This document shows positions 61,962 to 64,000 of a stretch of DNA of 64,000 nucleotides, in pieces (positions within the stretch are counted from its first letter, which is position 1; every line of letters begins with the position of its first letter). Origin of the DNA: Thalassotalea piscium. GTDB lineage: Bacteria > Pseudomonadota > Gammaproteobacteria > Enterobacterales > Alteromonadaceae. The position numbers and the translations under genes were made by a program. The stretch is taken from positions 2,480,001 to 2,544,000 of the forward strand of contig NZ_AP027362.1 in the NCBI RefSeq assembly GCF_030295935.1, in the 5' to 3' direction. The notes under the pieces were generated by a model. That model worked only from the letters and a program-made list of their open reading frames with translations, did no database searches and had not been told where the DNA came from.

Positions 61962-62183
61962 TTGAATATTAATGCTACGCTGCTCGGCGAGTTCATGGCT
62001 TTATTCGCCTTAATCATGGGCGCAGTCTGTTATTACCTTGGCCGTCGTAAAACGCAAACTCCTGTTTTAGCCGGTTTATTGGGCGTTGTTTTATCGTTAA
62101 TTCCGCCTTTTGCTTTGGTTTACTTCGTCGTGCTACTGCTTAAGAAAGATGTAGGTTCTACATCAGAGGCTGTAAGTGGGTAA
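61962..62183 (+). CDS. Cassette 2: small membrane protein
   Basis: This 73-residue protein has two membrane segments (LGEFMALFALIMGAVCYYLG and LAGLLGVVLSLIPPFALVYF) separated by a basic loop (RRKTQTPV). The start is a TTG with a GGGAGAG site upstream. The function is unknown; small two-helix membrane proteins are frequent integron cargo. Confidence 0.65.
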   Translation: MNINATLLGEFMALFALIMGAVCYYLGRRKTQTPVLAGLLGVVLSLIPPFALVYFVVLLLKKDVGSTSEAVSG

Positions 62184-62192
62184 GGTGGTTTA

Positions 62193-62241
62193 TAACAAGC
62201 AAAGGCAGCTGACGCGTACCGCGCAGCTGCTTTGAGCGTTA
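62193..62241 (+). other. attC site 2 (49 bp)
   Basis: TAACAAGCAAAGGCAGCTG and CAGCTGCTTTGAGCGTTA are strong imperfect inverted arms around an ACGCGTACCGCG centre. The site is shorter than the others. Confidence 0.88.
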
Positions 62242-62255
62242 TGTGCTAAAGCAGA

Positions 62256-62711
62256 ATGGAGCTCGTATTGAGTTTTAGTGTTAAATCAAAACTATTAATT
62301 AGTGGTGGCGTTATTGCATCGGCTGCAGCTATATGGCATTTACTTTGTATTTGGGGCGGGCCAAGCTGGTTTGCTTTTGCACGAGCGCCTAAGCAAATCA
62401 TAGACTCAGCTCAACAAGGTACTTTGCTTGCACCTGTCGGTACCATAATTGTTGCAGGTTTAATGCTGGCGTGTACGGTGTTTGCTTTTTCAGCCGTTGG
62501 TTTAATACGCAAGGTTCCATTGGTTAAACCTGCTTTAATTACCATCGCGTTACTTTGTACTTTGCGAGGATTAATTGGTATTCCAGCATTTGCTACAGCA
62601 ACCGGTGTCGATATTTGGCAAATAGTTGCTAGCACTGTTTGGTTGTACGTTGGCGTTTGTTTTATTGTTGGCAGTATTGAGCATAGTACTGCTTTAAAAT
62701 CAGGCACATAA
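62256..62711 (+). CDS. Cassette 3: four-helix membrane protein
   Basis: This 151-residue protein has about four membrane segments (for example LLISGGVIASAAAIWHLLCI and IIVAGLMLACTVFAFSAVGL) with short loops. No family was recognised. The ATG follows attC 2 by 14 bases and the stop codon lies in attC 3. Confidence 0.65.
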   Translation: MELVLSFSVKSKLLISGGVIASAAAIWHLLCIWGGPSWFAFARAPKQIIDSAQQGTLLAPVGTIIVAGLMLACTVFAFSAVGLIRKVPLVKPALITIALLCTLRGLIGIPAFATATGVDIWQIVASTVWLYVGVCFIVGSIEHSTALKSGT

Positions 62712-62793
62712 CAATCAAATATTATCGCCAGCAAAAAGCGCTGGCTGCGACGTCAACCCGCTGCGCGGCTTTCCGCGCTAAATTTGGGCGTTA
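62709..62793 (+). other. attC site 3 (85 bp)
   Basis: It starts TAACAATCAAAT and ends ATTTGGGCGTTA, with inner GC-rich arms (GCCAGC and GCTGGC). The stop codon of cassette 3 is its first three bases. Confidence 0.85.
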
Positions 62794-62811
62794 GTTTCAC
62801 AAGGAAAGTTT

Positions 62812-63498
62812 GTGCGAATATTTAAAATTCTTGTACCTGTTTTTATATTGCTTCTTTTTGCGTCTTTTATCTTCTTTAAAAAGGATGCGATAGCATGCGA
62901 AATGATCGGGCAGACGCATTTTTCTCAGATTTCAACAAATCTCTATGTTGATGACAGCCTTGACGAAGCACAACAATCGAACTTGATAGAAGCAATAAAT
63001 GATGCAATCGAAAGAGTTTCAAATGTGTATGGTAACCCTATATCTTCACCAAGAATTATTGCTACAACTGGGGACCAGTACTCCAGTTTTGGCTTTAATC
63101 CAACGGGCATGCAAGCATCAGGGTTCTTTAGAGAATGCATATTTCTAGGCCCTAAGGGGCTCAACACAGACGTGATAGCGCATGAATTTGTTCATGCAGA
63201 GGTAAGGTACAGAACTGACCTTCTTGTAGAGCTTACGCAATTACCAGCCTGGTTTATTGAAGGAACAGGTATTAAAGTTGACTATCGCAGACCTTTTTTA
63301 CTTGAAAATATAGAGATAACAGAGGAAGAACTAGCAAAAGTTAAATCTATTTTTTTTCTAAGCGACTTTCCAAATACAAGTGTGAAATACTACCAAGCAT
63401 CAAGAATAGCTGTTGAACCAATGCATACTAAAAGTTTGTACTCAGGATTGGAAAGGTTAAACAATGGAGAGAAGTTTGAAGTGGTGTTTGGGCTGTGA
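62812..63498 (+). CDS. Cassette 4: membrane-anchored HExxH metallopeptidase-like protein
   Basis: This 228-residue protein has an N-terminal anchor or signal (FKILVPVFILLLFASFIFF) and a zinc-binding motif HEFVH in DVIAHEFVHAEVRY, followed by LPAWFIEGTGIKVDYR with a possible third ligand (E in FIEG). This pattern fits a gluzincin/M-type metallopeptidase. The start is GTG with AAGGAAAG upstream. The substrate is unknown. Confidence 0.7.
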   Translation: MRIFKILVPVFILLLFASFIFFKKDAIACEMIGQTHFSQISTNLYVDDSLDEAQQSNLIEAINDAIERVSNVYGNPISSPRIIATTGDQYSSFGFNPTGMQASGFFRECIFLGPKGLNTDVIAHEFVHAEVRYRTDLLVELTQLPAWFIEGTGIKVDYRRPFLLENIEITEEELAKVKSIFFLSDFPNTSVKYYQASRIAVEPMHTKSLYSGLERLNNGEKFEVVFGL

Positions 63499-63501
63499 AA
63501 C

Positions 63502-63567
63502 TAACAAGGCGCTACTACGGAAAATTTATTCGCTAAGGCTCCTATATTTCCGCAGAGCGTGGCGTTA
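63502..63567 (+). other. attC site 4 (66 bp)
   Basis: It starts TAACAAGGCGCT and ends GAGCGTGGCGTTA, with pairing arms CGGAAAAT and ATTTCCG. It is four bases after the cassette 4 stop. Confidence 0.85.
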
Positions 63568-63655
63568 TATGCCTAAAATAGGCATTAGTATAATATCTAA
63601 CATGGTGCACCTTTTGCATTAATATCAAATATCTATTAATACATGAGGAATTAAT

Positions 63656-64000
63656 ATGAATATTTTAAATGTAGGGCAAAACTATTCCATTACGACAGCA
63701 GCTAGCGGCAATAAAATGCCGACTGAATCTATTGCTGTAGAAAAAAACATAAACCAAAATAATTCACAACCTACAAAGATTGATATGAGAAACATATCAA
63801 TTGATGAAATTAATACATTAATTAAATCAGGGGAAAGTGCTTTACTTGATGTAGTGCCATTTATACCATTAAATGTACTTGAACAATATAATAATGATCC
63901 CGAAAAAATAGGTAAAATCAAAGTAGACTTAATTGGGCAAGTTGAAAAATCTATAGATTTTAAAAAAAGCATTGGTGAGAATACTGACTTTTTATCAGGT
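63656..64000 (+). CDS. Cassette 5: hypothetical protein (cut by window edge)
   Basis: The first 115 codons are visible: MNILNVGQNYSITTAASGNK, then IDMRNISIDEINTLIKSGES and VPFIPLNVLEQYNN. GAGGA precedes the ATG. No signal peptide. Proteins with the DMRNISxDEIN pattern are common in marine genomes but have no known role. The frame is open at the window end. An open frame on the opposite strand is a shadow. Confidence 0.7.
   Translation, partial: MNILNVGQNYSITTAASGNKMPTESIAVEKNINQNNSQPTKIDMRNISIDEINTLIKSGESALLDVVPFIPLNVLEQYNNDPEKIGKIKVDLIGQVEKSIDFKKSIGENTDFLSG

Overview
The window looks like chromosomal DNA of a marine gammaproteobacterium of the Alteromonadales, most likely Colwelliaceae (Colwellia, Thalassotalea or a relative). 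The DNA is AT-rich. The core stretch pgm, seqA, ybfF, DUF2788, ybfE, fldA, fur and, further on, mfd, csiV, DUF1244 is typical of this group. The placement is inferred from gene content and order; no database search was possible.

Layout. (1) Positions 1 to about 19 kb hold metal resistance. A leftward copper cluster (a small Cys/His/Met-rich protein, a DUF411/CopG-like protein, a CusCBA-type RND pump, CopC, CopD, an NTF2-like secreted protein, and a CopA multicopper oxidase cut by the window edge) faces a rightward Cd/Zn/Co-type cluster (MerR regulator, two CDF transporters flanking a transglutaminase-like protein, a His/Cys-rich protein, CzcCBA). (2) Positions 19 to 22.2 kb hold an OmpR-type response regulator and a histidine kinase cut after 131 residues by a complete IS3-family element. 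(3) Positions 22.2 to 31.9 kb look like mobile accessory DNA. They carry three small unknown genes, an E. coli-type dGTPase, and a leftward four-gene module of tyrosine-recombinase-like proteins plus a small partner, resembling Tn554-type or Gamma-Mobile-Trio modules. Its outer edge joins a second dGTPase gene (dgt) that has lost its 5' third. (4) Positions 31.9 to 36.4 kb hold that dgt remnant, a partial duplicate of the start of a patatin gene, two secreted proteins (one a gluzincin metalloprotease) and the intact patatin gene. (5) Positions 36.4 to 60 kb are mainly core genes: PhzF-like, VOC, a protein kinase, a branched-chain 2-oxoacid dehydrogenase operon, astE, pgm, seqA, ybfF, ybfE, fldA, fur, ghrA, a yehS-like gene, mfd, csiV. 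(6) From 60.1 kb to the end lies a chromosomal integron: an intact integron integrase under a near-consensus LexA box, an attI region with three copies of a 20-bp palindrome, and at least four gene cassettes separated by recognisable attC sites.

How it fits together. The two RND systems would export Cu(I)/Ag(I) and Zn/Cd/Co from the periplasm, with CDF pumps moving metal out of the cytoplasm and CopA/CopC/CopD handling periplasmic copper. Because the recombinase module lies directly against the broken dgt gene, and no matching 5' fragment of dgt is visible to its left, much or all of positions 1 to 31.9 kb could be one large island inserted in dgt, carrying its own dGTPase. That is an inference. 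Two families of small non-coding repeats (162 bp with 26-bp imperfect ends; 228 bp with 17-bp perfect ends and a 6-bp target duplication), a likely small RNA gene near 39.6 kb and a palindrome overlapping the bkd promoter are the main non-coding signals.
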